Positions 37,276-46,766 of a stretch of DNA of 64,000 nt are shown piece after piece; position 1 is the first letter of the stretch; every line of letters starts with the position of its first letter. A model generated the notes under the pieces. The model did not search any database. It saw only the letters and a list, made by a program, of their open reading frames with translations, and was not told the origin of the DNA. The stretch covers positions 1 to 64,000 of the forward strand of contig NZ_JAECZB010000002.1 in assembly GCF_016056295.1 (NCBI RefSeq), given 5' to 3'. Source of the DNA: Atlanticothrix silvestris CENA357 (GTDB lineage Bacteria > Cyanobacteriota > Cyanobacteriia > Cyanobacteriales > Nostocaceae). The position numbers were made by a program, and so were the translations under genes.

Positions 37276-37544
37276 AATATTTAATTTAATAACTGGGAGT
37301 TAGCTTTAGTAAGGTTGGCTAACAGGGATAATACTAACTTCCAGCTGCTTTGCCGATTGCTATCCCTATTTATACCTTTTGTTCAAGAGACAATTAATTT
37401 TGATATTTTGTTTCTATTAAAATACTTTGGGTGATGTAGCGTGGATTTGTTTAATTGCCTTGGCGTTAGTAATCATAGCAAGTTTACACTAGAAGCGATC
37501 GCCCGAATGATTGCACTTAGTACTTAATATTACCTTGATATTTT

Positions 37545-37742
37545 ATGAACACTAAACAAATAATTATCCAGGAGCTAGAGGAAACGCCGGAAGTAGTATT
37601 AGTAGAGGTCTTAGATTTTTTGCGCTTTTTGAAAGCCAAAGAAGATAAAGCAGATGTGGAGGATGCATGTGCAGCCCTAGAGGAGGCGGCTGTCGCAGGT
37701 ACAATATCTCTTCATGATTTCAAAAGAGAATTGGGTTTGTGA
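37545..37742 (+). CDS. DUF2281-type antitoxin
   Basis: A 65-residue protein of the DUF2281 type (LEETPEVVLVEVLDFLRFLKAKE), usually paired with a RelE-like toxin. The acidic C-terminal part (AALEEAAVAGTISLHDFKREL) would wrap the toxin. Its TGA stop overlaps the toxin's GTG start by 4 bases (GTGA), so the two are translationally coupled. Confidence 0.8.
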   Translation: MNTKQIIIQELEETPEVVLVEVLDFLRFLKAKEDKADVEDACAALEEAAVAGTISLHDFKRELGL

Positions 37743-37999
37743 GTTACCAAGTTGATTTAACACCAGCATCTGTACGCCAAATCAAAAAATTACCACCTGA
37801 CATTCAACAAAAGGTGGTACTGAAGCTAGAAGAGTTAGCTTTAGAACCACGTCCAGATAAAGTTGTGAAGTTAGAAGGTGCTGCATCACTATATCGAGTT
37901 CGCTTAGGCAAGTACCGGATTATCTATCAGATTCAGGATGAATTGTTGTTAGTGACAGTCGTGAAAGTGGCTCACCGAAGAGAGGTATATCGTGCATAA
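37739..37999 (+). CDS. RelE/ParE-superfamily toxin
   Basis: An 86-residue toxin of the RelE/ParE fold: VDLTPASVRQIKKLPPDIQQ, then KLEGAASLYRVRLGKYRIIY and VVKVAHRREVY. The Arg in YRVRLGKYRIIY and the C-terminal HRREVY match RelE-type mRNA interferases, which cut mRNA on the ribosome. It starts at GTG inside the antitoxin's stop region. It may stabilise this locus or act under stress. The target is not shown by the sequence. Confidence 0.82.
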   Translation: MSYQVDLTPASVRQIKKLPPDIQQKVVLKLEELALEPRPDKVVKLEGAASLYRVRLGKYRIIYQIQDELLLVTVVKVAHRREVYRA

Positions 38000-38109
38000 A
38001 TTTTATTTCGCGCATAGACGCGCCTTCTTCGGCTTCCCGCAGGGTAGGCGCAAAGGCGCGAAGAATCAGTCTTTAACTTTGGTCAAAAATTTTAATTCAT
38101 CCCTAATGT

Positions 38110-39225
38110 ATGCAACGCCGAAAAAAGAAATACTTCAAGCTCAGTTCACAAATCGCTCAGTTGGATAATGTACAATTGCGTTCTCTGTTTGAAAATAGTA
38201 AGTCGAATGAATCGAGTACGGGTTGGGGGATAAATCACACCATTGTCCTTGGGGAATCTAAGGTCTTTGTGAAACATGTTCCGGTTACGAACATCGAATT
38301 TGAAAATCTATTCTCCACCAGAAACCTCTATGACTTGCCGACTTATTGTAATTACGGCTTCGGTTCTACTGGTTTTGGGGTCTTCCGGGAACTTGTTACC
38401 CATATCAAGACAACCAACTGGGTATTAGAGGGGGCGATCGCTACTTTCCCACTGATGTATCATTATCGGATTATGCCGTTTTTTGGGCGGCGTGCGGATG
38501 TGGATAGGTCACGTCTAAAAGCTTATGTGGAGTACTGGGGCAATAGTGAGAACGCCGGGAATTATTTTTTAGATAGAGCGAACGCTAATTATGAGTTAGT
38601 TCTTTTCCTGGAGTGCATACCGCATGTTCTAGAGACATGGCTGCGGGAAAACCCTAATAAACTTCAGCAACCTCTAAATGACTTACGCACGACGATTGAC
38701 TTTTTGAGGACAAAGGGAATTATCCACTTCGACGCACATTTTCGCAACATCCTCACCGACGGCGAACAGACTTATTTAACTGATTTTGGATTGGTACTTG
38801 ACAAGAGTTTCACGTTGACTAAAGATGAAGAATTTTTCTTTGAGCAGAACACATTTTACGACTACGGTGAAGTTTTGCGGAATCTTGGTCATCTGATTCA
38901 ATCACCCTATGATTCATGTTCAGAGAACGATAAACGCAGGATTATGGAAAAATATGGTATAAAAGAAGGCTTAAAACCTTATGAACTGCGGTCTATATTA
39001 CTCGACAACATCGAGCAGATACATGCAGATGGAATTATGAAGTTAGATGAGTTCTATGTTGCTAGCATTGTTAAATACCGCAGCATCATTGCGCTGATGC
39101 AAGACTTCTTTGCTGAGATGTGGGAAAATACCAAAAAGGACACGAAACTTCGTCACGCACAACTACGACTGTTGCTCAAAGAGACCGGGTTTGTTCCTGG
39201 TACTGAAACCTACGGCAGACATTAG
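38110..39225 (+). CDS. Protein-kinase-fold protein of unknown target
   Basis: A 371-residue soluble protein with a kinase-like fold. A Lys in KVFVKHVPV (about residue 55) fits the ATP-binding Lys. The catalytic loop is GIIHFDAHFRNIL (about 204-216), a HxDxxxxN pattern, followed by TDFGLVLD with the metal-binding DFG. No glycine-rich loop of the Ser/Thr kinase type is obvious. This pattern also occurs in sugar and lipid kinases such as WaaP/KdkA. It ends 5 bases before the LpxB-related gene, which suggests a shared operon and perhaps a glycolipid or sugar substrate. The function is an inference. Confidence 0.68.
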   Translation: MQRRKKKYFKLSSQIAQLDNVQLRSLFENSKSNESSTGWGINHTIVLGESKVFVKHVPVTNIEFENLFSTRNLYDLPTYCNYGFGSTGFGVFRELVTHIKTTNWVLEGAIATFPLMYHYRIMPFFGRRADVDRSRLKAYVEYWGNSENAGNYFLDRANANYELVLFLECIPHVLETWLRENPNKLQQPLNDLRTTIDFLRTKGIIHFDAHFRNILTDGEQTYLTDFGLVLDKSFTLTKDEEFFFEQNTFYDYGEVLRNLGHLIQSPYDSCSENDKRRIMEKYGIKEGLKPYELRSILLDNIEQIHADGIMKLDEFYVASIVKYRSIIALMQDFFAEMWENTKKDTKLRHAQLRLLLKETGFVPGTETYGRH

Positions 39226-39230
39226 TCAAA

Positions 39231-40589
39231 ATGAGCAATGTATCGCGCATATCCCTAACCCCAAATTGGCAATTACTGGTTTTAAGTAATGGTCATGGTG
39301 AAGACATGATTGCTGTTCGGATTTTGGAAGAACTCCAACAACAATCCAACCCACCAGAAATCTTTGCTTTGCCTCTAGTGGGTGAAGGACGCGCTTACCA
39401 AAAGTTGGGTATTCCGTACATTGGTTCAGTACGCACTATGCCTTCTGGTGGCTTTATTTATATGGATAACCGCCAGCTGATGCGAGATGTCCACGGCGGT
39501 TTACTGCAACTTACCTGGAGCCAAATTAAAGCTATGCGTCGTTGGGTAAGTTCCCAAAAACGTTTAGGCAACAAGATAGCTATTTTAGCTGTAGGAGATA
39601 TTGTACCGCTGTTGTTTGCCGCTTTCAGCGGTGCTAACTATGCTTTTGTCGGGACAGCGAAATCAGAATATCACGTGCGGAATGAAGCGGGATTATTAGC
39701 CAGAAAATCAAAAGCTGCTGATTGGGAAAACTTTTCTGGTTCTATTTACCATCCTTGGGAACGTTGGTTGATGAGTCGCCGCCGTTGTCGGGCGGTGTTT
39801 CCCAGAGATTCACTAACGACGAAAATCTTACAGCAGTGGCCTATCCCAGCTTTTGATTTGGGTAATCCGATGATGGATGGTCTTGAAACTACGTTCTCAT
39901 CTCAAAGATTTTATTGTGCTGATGTTCAACAACAGGAATTAGCTCGACCTCTAAATGTGACTCTGCTTCCTGGTTCTCGTACACCAGAAGCATATAACAA
40001 TTGGAAAATCATGATGATTGCCGTGTCTGCATTGATGGCTAGTTTGCAAAAGCAAGATGCAGCAATTAATACTTCCAAAAGTGTGATATTTTTAGGAGCG
40101 ATCGCGCCTGGTTTAGATTGCAAAATTTTGTGCCAAACTGTTCAATCTCAAGGCTGGCAAATTTACCCAGAATCTCCCGTACCACTTTCTGATCCTAATG
40201 CTTTAATTTTTAAACAAAAAGATGCATATTTGTTGTTAACACAACAAGCTTATAACGAATGTTTGCATTGGGGAGATGTAGCGATCGCTATGGCAGGTAC
40301 AGCTACAGAACAGTTTATTGGTTTAGGTAAACCTGCGATCGCTATTCCCGGTGGTGGCCCCCAATATAACCCTGCCTTTGCTGAAGCTCAAAGCCGTCTT
40401 TTGGGCCCGTCTTTAATTTTAGTCGAGCAGCCAGCAGAAGTAGCGAAAGTGTTGCCATCGCTACTCAAAAATCCGGACGGTTTGCAATTAATTGCCGAAA
40501 ACGGGGTGCGGCGAATGGGTAAACCAGGAGCAGCACAACGCATCGCTGACTGTTTGCAAGAAAGATTGGGCATGGGTCATGGGGCATAG
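39231..40589 (+). CDS. Lipid-A-disaccharide synthase-related protein
   Basis: A 452-residue protein of a cyanobacterial family related to LpxB, a GT-B glycosyltransferase. It has LVLSNGHGEDMIAVRILEEL at the start and FALPLVGEGRAYQKLGI. In the C-terminal half are LLPGSRTPEAYNN and VAIAMAGTATEQFIGLGKP followed by AIPGGGPQYNPAFAEAQ, the nucleotide-sugar site. It is longer than LpxB (~380). The true product is not known; it may glycosylate a lipid. It is directly preceded by the kinase-fold gene. Confidence 0.85.
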   Translation: MSNVSRISLTPNWQLLVLSNGHGEDMIAVRILEELQQQSNPPEIFALPLVGEGRAYQKLGIPYIGSVRTMPSGGFIYMDNRQLMRDVHGGLLQLTWSQIKAMRRWVSSQKRLGNKIAILAVGDIVPLLFAAFSGANYAFVGTAKSEYHVRNEAGLLARKSKAADWENFSGSIYHPWERWLMSRRRCRAVFPRDSLTTKILQQWPIPAFDLGNPMMDGLETTFSSQRFYCADVQQQELARPLNVTLLPGSRTPEAYNNWKIMMIAVSALMASLQKQDAAINTSKSVIFLGAIAPGLDCKILCQTVQSQGWQIYPESPVPLSDPNALIFKQKDAYLLLTQQAYNECLHWGDVAIAMAGTATEQFIGLGKPAIAIPGGGPQYNPAFAEAQSRLLGPSLILVEQPAEVAKVLPSLLKNPDGLQLIAENGVRRMGKPGAAQRIADCLQERLGMGHGA

Positions 40590-40666
40590 TGCATGGGGAA
40601 ATTCTTGCTCCTCTGCTCCGGTCACTGAGCGTAGCCGAAGTGCTGCTCCCTGCTCCCCTGCCTCTT

Positions 40667-41389
40667 TTAGGCTACTAAGCCAGAACGCAAGGCGCGAACA
40701 GCAGCTTGGGTACGGTCATCGGCACAGAGTTTATTCAAGATGTTGCGAACGTGAGTCTTGACTGTACCAACGGTAATGTAAAGTTTTTCAGCAATTTGTC
40801 CATTGCTACACCCAGCAACAATTAATTCCAGGATTTCCAGTTCGCGCTGAGTCAGAGGGTAAGTTTCTAAAACTTGCTCGTATTCCGTCGCCAGTGCCTC
40901 AATCTTGACTGTTTTTGGCTTATCAGATGCTTGGCTTTCTCCAGGAATACCTTGGCGCATCTTCTGCAAAACTACATTAGCGATCGCCGGATCAATCCAA
41001 GAGTTACCTTCGTGAGTCGCTTGTATTGCCTCTGTTAACTTGTTGATGCTAGTCTCTTTCATGTAATAAGAGTCTGCTCCTGCTGCAAAAGCGGCAAGTA
41101 CTGCATCCTCTGTGTGATCCATCGTCAGGATGAGAATCTTTGTTGCTGATTGCCCACTCTCTGCTTGATAGCGTCTAAATTTGCGGGTGAGTTCAATACC
41201 ATCCATGTCAGGCAAGCCAATGTCTACAACTGCCACATCCGGCTTAGCCGTTTCCAGAAGTTTTAGTCCTTGGGTGGCATTTGCTGCTTCACCAATTACT
41301 TTCAACCCGCTGTAAGACTGCAATGCAGCTCTTAGCCCCATTCTGGTAAGGTCATGATCTTCAATTAAAATAATGCTGATTTCGCTCAT
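40667..41389 (-). CDS. NarL/FixJ-type response regulator
   Basis: A two-domain response regulator of about 240 residues. The start is set at MSEISIILIEDHDLTRMGL (41389) because the receiver begins there; longer starts add unlikely residues. The receiver has the phosphoacceptor Asp in DVAVVDIGLPDMDG. The C-terminal LuxR-type helix-turn-helix (LTQRELEILELIVAG, IAEKLYITVGTVKTHVRNI) binds DNA. It may pair with one of the histidine kinases downstream. The target genes are unknown. Confidence 0.88.
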   Translation of the reverse strand: MSEISIILIEDHDLTRMGLRAALQSYSGLKVIGEAANATQGLKLLETAKPDVAVVDIGLPDMDGIELTRKFRRYQAESGQSATKILILTMDHTEDAVLAAFAAGADSYYMKETSINKLTEAIQATHEGNSWIDPAIANVVLQKMRQGIPGESQASDKPKTVKIEALATEYEQVLETYPLTQRELEILELIVAGCSNGQIAEKLYITVGTVKTHVRNILNKLCADDRTQAAVRALRSGLVA

Positions 41390-41947
41390 CGCTACACTCA
41401 CTCTTTCTTGTTGCATGTTGCAAACTACGACCTTTTTTAAGCAGCTTCTATGATTTTCCCAAACCAAAGATAGATGATCTATTAACAAGCCTGCATCCAC
41501 CGATAGAAATAATTAACTCTCTCTCTTTTCCATCTAGATAGAGTTAAAAATCTAGCTGAGGATATATGGCTATTCTACAAGAAAACGTGAAATATTGGTG
41601 ACGAAATCCAAATTTGGCCATTCTTTAGCTGTTACATAGGAATCATAACTGAAGTTAGTTATTCTCAAGCTTTGAAAAAAGCTGAAAAAATGGATAAATA
41701 TGAACGAGTTAAAGATGCCATCAAAGAAAGTGACCAATGCTTGTGTACCATCTTTAATCCAGCCTTGAAATTGATGGATTTATAAAAATAGATGACATTT
41801 TTATTGAAATCAATAGAATAGCATTGAATTTTAGTGAAGCCATCGGCACACAAGTGATCAGTAGTCCTTTTGGGAAAAATATTTTGTGGATAATCTCACA
41901 ACAGACTCAACTAGCATTGCCAGCACTGCGAGAGAGCAAAAAAAATT
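41390..41947. other. Degenerate gap left of a decayed kinase
   Basis: No intact gene is visible. Short coding-like stretches occur in shifting frames, for example AEKMDKYERVKDAIKESDQC near 41690-41750 and REQKKFCHTLEHFLVGV near 41930-41990. They may be older parts of the decayed histidine kinase that follows, but I could not join them. Confidence 0.35.
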
Positions 41948-42330
41948 TTGCCATACCTTGGAACACTTTTTGGTCGGCGTTATTCATCTAGAAAGCAAAT
42001 TGATAATGCCATGAAAAATAATGCCTCAAATCAGCGGGCGACTGTCTCTGTTTGCCCACCAGGGGATGGAGTTTGCGACCGACTTTGGGTGAAACTCTCT
42101 GTACAACACCAGGGAAAATACGACAATTTTTCCGTTGCAGATGACAGGTATGGTATCCTCTCGGAACATCACCACAAAGGGTTTGTGATCTTTCAAACTA
42201 TGGAAGCCTGCATTTCCCAAAAAATACTGGCATTTGTTTGGCGATCGCCAAACAAATTATGGAAACGGGAGAAAGTAAGATTACTCTGGATTCTATTTCA
42301 GAAACTGGCAGTAATTTCAGTTTTACTTAG
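41948..42330 (+). pseudogene. Decayed histidine kinase (ATPase-domain remnant)
   Basis: A frameshifted remnant of the C-terminal ATPase domain of a histidine kinase. One frame carries FSVADDRYGIL and FVIFQTMEAC, a decayed form of the ADNGxGI box followed by FVIFQTLEA. After about 42228 the frame shifts and reads TGICLAIAKQIMETGESK and SETGSNFSF before TAG at 42328-42330, the usual end of cyanobacterial kinases. The H-box and N-box are missing. It is not a working gene. Two intact hybrid kinases follow within 2 kb. Confidence 0.65.
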
Positions 42331-43019
42331 CCTAAAGAATCAAAGAAGTAACATTGCTCAAGCTTATGGTACACAATGTTAGTCTTTAACTCTCACTAAT
42401 GGCTGAGGACGGGCGTTAACTCGCTCATTTACAATTGTGATGAAGCTTGATAAAGTATTTTATTTTACTTTGTATTCAGTTCCATCCAATTTGGCTGAAG
42501 CCATTTTTTGCTGGCTAATTTATAATTGGGCTTTGACTATTGATTGTTGACCTTAAAAATGAGCTAACAGTTCTAATTTTAATTCAAATATTTTAGTTTC
42601 TTAAATAGATTGAGGATAAATTTACAAACTGAATCCAATCCAAGTAAATGCAATAAAAGTTTATCAACATACTTATTATATTGAGGAAAAGACAAATGTC
42701 ATAAATGTCAATTGCATATTCAAGAAAGTTCATATTACTAACCTTACTGGCTAGATCTTGAAGACCGGAAGCTTTACTAGTTTTTTTGAGAGCATAGCAA
42801 CGCTCAACAAGTATTCGATATTGTGCGAAATACCTTAGTTAATTAATGCTTCAGTTCGAGATACTAGAATTATTGTAGACTAGAGGTAGAAAAGCCCAAT
42901 CAAGTCAGGGGTAAGCATTAATCAAAACCCCATCTAAAAATCTAAAATTATTTAGTTGGATAGTTTGAAAATACCAATGTTATACATCAACCTGTATTTG
43001 GCAGCGAAAATAAAAACCG
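42331..43019. other. AT-rich gap before the hybrid kinases
   Basis: A 689-base gap. On the minus strand around 42660-42830 one frame stays open with coding-like content (YRILVERCYALKKTSKASG), but it has no start and I cannot name it; a decayed transposase is possible. Otherwise nothing clear. The promoter for the kinase at 43020 should be here. Confidence 0.4.
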
Positions 43020-44342
43020 ATGGAAGAGACGCTGAAAATTTTGGTTGTAGACAACGATGAAGTAGACCGCATGGCAGTGCGCCGCGCCCTGACTAAAGCA
43101 GGTGTGCGAATGGAACTATCTGAATTGTGTAACGGCAATCATGCGCTCTCTAGTCTGAAGAATACTAACTATGACTGTGTTTTTCTCGACTATCGTTTAC
43201 CAGACCAAGATGGTTTAACCCTAATTCAAAAGCTACGCTCCTTGCAAATTAAAGTTCCTTTAGTAGTTCTCACTGCTCAAGGAGATGAACAAATTGCTGT
43301 AGAATTGATGAAGGCTGGGGCAACAGATTACCTTTCTAAGTCTAGAGTATCTTCAGAAACTTTGGCACGGATTTTACGGAATGCAATTCGGGTACATCGT
43401 GCTGAAATGCAAGCTGCTTTAGCCAACCAACAGCTTAGAGAAAGTAACGAGCAGCTGATTCGCAAAAATCAAGAACTGGAGAAACAAAGACAACAAATTC
43501 AGTTACAAAATTTAAAGTTATCAGAAGCGTCGCGGCTCAAATCCCAGTTTCTGGCAACTATGTCTCATGAATTGCGGACTCCTATGAATGCCATTATTGG
43601 CTTTTCCCAAATATTATTGCGCCCTAAATTTGCTCAACTTACCCATCAACAAGCAGATATGGTAGAGCGTATCCTCAATAATGGAAAACATTTATTAATG
43701 CTATTAAACGAAGTTCTCGACTTCTCTAAATTAGAAGCAGGACGATTAGAATTAAAGCCAGAATTATTTGATTTATTAAAAGTCATAAATTCTACAGTCA
43801 CAGAAATGCGTTCTCTGGCTGAAGCAAAAAATTTATCTTTAATAGTTCAAGCTGATTTACAAAATTCTGTATTGTACAATGACTCAGTGCGCGTGCGTCA
43901 GATCTTAGTCAACCTTTTATCAAATGCTATTAAGTTTACAGAATCTGGCAGCATTTGGATTGAAGTCAAAGAACTTCCAGGCAATCGAGTGGCGATCGCA
44001 GTTCGGGATACAGGTATTGGTATAGCTTCTAGAGATTTTAAACATATTTTTGAAGCCTTTCGACAAGTCGATCAAAGTATTACTCGCAAATATCCTGGTA
44101 CAGGACTTGGTTTGGCAATCATCAATTCGCTGGTACGAATGATGGGTGGTCAAATTTTTTTAGAAAGTCAATTAGGGGCTGGGTCAATGTTCAAGATTGA
44201 AATACCACGGCAAATTTCCTTACCAATCACAGCCACAAATATTTCAGCTTTTCATTCGGGTGGTGATAGCATCGTTTGTTCTGCTCAAAATCCTCATCAA
44301 TCCAGCAAAGCATCGATGAGTTATCCTCATCGCAAACTATAA
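43020..44342 (+). CDS. Hybrid response regulator / histidine kinase
   Basis: A 440-residue cytoplasmic signalling protein. A receiver domain (~5-120) has the Asp-57 site in DCVFLDYRLPDQDG. A coiled-coil linker (LRESNEQLIRKNQELEKQ) leads to the dimerisation domain with the H-box MSHELRTPMNAIIGFSQ (about 180). The ATPase domain has LVNLLSNAIKFTE, RDTGIGI and GTGLGLAI. With no sensor or membrane part of its own, it probably relays signals from other proteins through its receiver. The next kinase is 37 bases downstream, so they form an operon. Confidence 0.93.
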   Translation: MEETLKILVVDNDEVDRMAVRRALTKAGVRMELSELCNGNHALSSLKNTNYDCVFLDYRLPDQDGLTLIQKLRSLQIKVPLVVLTAQGDEQIAVELMKAGATDYLSKSRVSSETLARILRNAIRVHRAEMQAALANQQLRESNEQLIRKNQELEKQRQQIQLQNLKLSEASRLKSQFLATMSHELRTPMNAIIGFSQILLRPKFAQLTHQQADMVERILNNGKHLLMLLNEVLDFSKLEAGRLELKPELFDLLKVINSTVTEMRSLAEAKNLSLIVQADLQNSVLYNDSVRVRQILVNLLSNAIKFTESGSIWIEVKELPGNRVAIAVRDTGIGIASRDFKHIFEAFRQVDQSITRKYPGTGLGLAIINSLVRMMGGQIFLESQLGAGSMFKIEIPRQISLPITATNISAFHSGGDSIVCSAQNPHQSSKASMSYPHRKL

Positions 44343-44378
44343 ATTAATTTCAATTAAGTAGATAAAAATTGATAAATC

Positions 44379-45503
44379 ATGTCTGTTGTAGAAAATTCTA
44401 AAATTGATCGCATTCTTGCCGTTGATGATACTAGAGATAATCTCATTTTGGTTCAGACTATTTTAGAAAGTGAGGGGTATGAGATTGATTTAGCGGCAGA
44501 TGGTATATCAGCTCTACAGCATGTAGAACAATCACCACCAGATCTAATTCTTTTAGATGTAATGATGCCAGGGATGGATGGTTACGAAGTTACACGTCGC
44601 ATTCGCAAGAACCCTGCTCTCAACTATATTCCGATTTTGCTAATCACTGCTTTTCACGAATCCAGCGTTGTCGAGGGATTAGACGCTGGTGCTGATGATT
44701 TTATTCGCAAGCCATTTGATACAGATGAATTATTGGCACGAGTGCGATCGCTACTACGCCTCAAACATAGTCTTGACGAACAAAAAAAGATGGCACGTCA
44801 ACGAGAAGACTTTGTTTCGCGTCTCACTCATGATTTACGCACTCCTTTAGTAGCTGCTGATCGAATGCTGGGTTTGTTTGAACAAGAAACCTTCTGCAAG
44901 ATTTCCCCAGAAATGAAACAAGCGATCGCGGTTATGATTCGCAGTAACCAAAATTTGATGCAAATGGTGAATACCCTGCTAGAAGTTTATCGTTTTGAGG
45001 CAGGCAAAAAAACCTTGAATTGGGAAAGCTGCAATTTGCGGGAAATAATTCAAGAAGTGGTCAGTGAACTATCTCCCTTGGCTAGTGAGAAGAGTTTGAC
45101 TCTGAAAATAAATACTAGTGAGTTAGAGCAACTAGGAAAAAACGGTGGTGTGATGATGGGAGATGCACTAGAAATCAGGCGCGTGTTTAATAACTTGATT
45201 GGCAACGCCATCAAATTTACAGATACAGGAGGTATAGAAATTCGGATTTCCGAAAAATCGGGCAATTCTCAAACTCAAGATTGGGTAATTATAGAAGTTG
45301 AAGACACAGGTTATGGGATTGCTCCCGAAGATCAGCCCAACGTTTTCGAGCGATTTCGCCAAGGTAGAAATAAACGCTCAGGCAGTGGGCTAGGACTACA
45401 CTTATCGAGCCGAATTGTAGAAGCGCATGGTGGTGCGATCGCAGTTACTTCTGAACTAGGACAAGGTACTACATTCATAGTGCGATTACCAAAGCACGAT
45501 TAA
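44379..45503 (+). CDS. Hybrid response regulator / histidine kinase
   Basis: A 374-residue protein with the same order as its neighbour: a receiver with LILLDVMMPGMDGYEV, a short linker, and a kinase with an H-box variant FVSRLTHDLRTPLVAADRML. The ATPase domain shows NNLIGNAIKFTDTGG, EVEDTGYGI and GSGLGLHLSSRIVEAHGG. The DLRTP form of the H-box is common in cyanobacterial kinases. It is probably part of a phosphorelay with the preceding kinase and the single-domain regulator at 45584. Confidence 0.92.
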   Translation: MSVVENSKIDRILAVDDTRDNLILVQTILESEGYEIDLAADGISALQHVEQSPPDLILLDVMMPGMDGYEVTRRIRKNPALNYIPILLITAFHESSVVEGLDAGADDFIRKPFDTDELLARVRSLLRLKHSLDEQKKMARQREDFVSRLTHDLRTPLVAADRMLGLFEQETFCKISPEMKQAIAVMIRSNQNLMQMVNTLLEVYRFEAGKKTLNWESCNLREIIQEVVSELSPLASEKSLTLKINTSELEQLGKNGGVMMGDALEIRRVFNNLIGNAIKFTDTGGIEIRISEKSGNSQTQDWVIIEVEDTGYGIAPEDQPNVFERFRQGRNKRSGSGLGLHLSSRIVEAHGGAIAVTSELGQGTTFIVRLPKHD

Positions 45504-45583
45504 GTTCTTCTTCTAATCAACAATTTCAACAAGTATAAAAACACCTATTCCTCATTCTCTATTCCCAACTCTGATTAGCTTTG

Positions 45584-46018
45584 CTAATCGTGACACAATT
45601 CATAAGTCGGTTGAGCATGAAATCTACCCTGTAAATGATGACGAATTATGGTCTCTAAATCTTCAATCATATAAGGTTTGCTGATATAGTCATTAAAACC
45701 TGCCCTCAAGATACATTCTCTATCTTCTCTAGTAGCTAAAGCTGTGACTGCAATTACTGGAATTTCACAAGTTAGAGGTTCTTGCTTGAGATGATGCACA
45801 ACATCAATTCCACTTAAACCTGGTAACAAAATATCTAACATAATCAAGTCTGGCTGATACTCTTTTGCCACTAACACCGTCGCATAACTATCTGATTGAC
45901 AAATGAATCTACAACCAAGTGACTCAAGAGCATAACTCATTAACAGTAGACTATCATCATGATCTTCTACCGCCAGAACTAGTGGTTGCCGAATGCTGTG
46001 CTTCTTTTCATCACTCAT
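45584..46018 (-). CDS. Single-domain response regulator
   Basis: A receiver-only regulator of 144 residues with the start at MSDEKKHSIRQPLVLAVEDH; a longer frame adds 8 residues. It has EDHDDS for metal, LIMLDILLPGLSGIDV with the acceptor Asp, the VTALAT switch and ISKPYMIED with the Lys. There is no output domain, so it is likely a phosphate carrier in a phosphorelay. It converges on the two hybrid kinases. Confidence 0.9.
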   Translation of the reverse strand: MSDEKKHSIRQPLVLAVEDHDDSLLLMSYALESLGCRFICQSDSYATVLVAKEYQPDLIMLDILLPGLSGIDVVHHLKQEPLTCEIPVIAVTALATREDRECILRAGFNDYISKPYMIEDLETIIRHHLQGRFHAQPTYELCHD

Positions 46019-46419
46019 GAATGAATGTGCCAAATACATCACTTCTCCAGAGGATTAAATTGAGATTTATCGTCTTTTCTGTCAAGAATAGGCAGCATAT
46101 CTTGCAATTAATCAGATGAAGGTAATTACCATATTAGCTCGTATTTCGCTTTTGCCCGATTGATAAATTTTACCCACACAAAAAGCATTGGGGGCAACAA
46201 ATCTCAAACGGATAGGCTTAGCAGATACCCCTTGATTATACGCAAAATGACAGAATGTTTTTTCAATATCTTCATTATAACTTGATATGATAAATTACTT
46301 TTACCGTAGTAGCAATAATGCTACTTATTACCGTAGTTATAAAGATACATAAGTCATAACTAAATTTTTCTTGTAATCACACATTTAATCAACATGATCG
46401 AGGTTGTAAACGCCAGATA

Positions 46420-46745
46420 CTAGTAAATGCCAACTTTCTTATATAGTTCGGAGATAACAAAGCCTTGAATTTCCCAATTCAAGACCTCTTTGACCCTTTT
46501 TTGACCAGCATGACACATACATGATCTTGACTCTGGGTTTTGAACCAAACAGATCATCGCTTGAGCAAATGCAGCTAATCTTAAATGAAATCCTTTCCAA
46601 TGTAATAGTCACCTTGACGGTGGCAGTTTGATGTCAAAACCCAGACATGATGATATTTGCTTACTTCCCGAACGACATTCCAGCCTACCCCTGGCTCTGA
46701 ACCTTGACCAGGTTCACAGGCGTATGCAGAGATGAGAATTCTCAT
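46420..46745 (-). pseudogene. Glycosyltransferase remnant with internal deletions
   Basis: A deleted copy of a GT4 gene like the one at 49376-50638. On the minus strand it starts MRILISAYACEPGQGSEPGV and WNVVREVSKYHHVWVLTS, matching the other gene's VSAYACRPNMGSEPGVGWN. It then jumps, with a frame change, to LHWKGFHLRLAAFAQA (compare LLHWKGIHLGIQAFAQA) and again to GQKRVKEVLNWEIQGF (compare AGQKLVAQSFNWSKKAE). So about 300 of some 400 codons have been lost in at least two deletions. It lies 21 bases after the polymerase gene, at the trailing end of the cluster. The gap 46043-46419 to its left holds only a short AGTAGCA/TGCTACT hairpin near 46308-46325. Confidence 0.8.
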
Positions 46746-46766
46746 ATTACACGCATTATTAATAGG

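Noticed and set aside
41948-42382. 144-residue ORF as an intact gene
   Set aside because: Its frame is a mix: the first part follows a decayed kinase domain and the end is out of frame with it.
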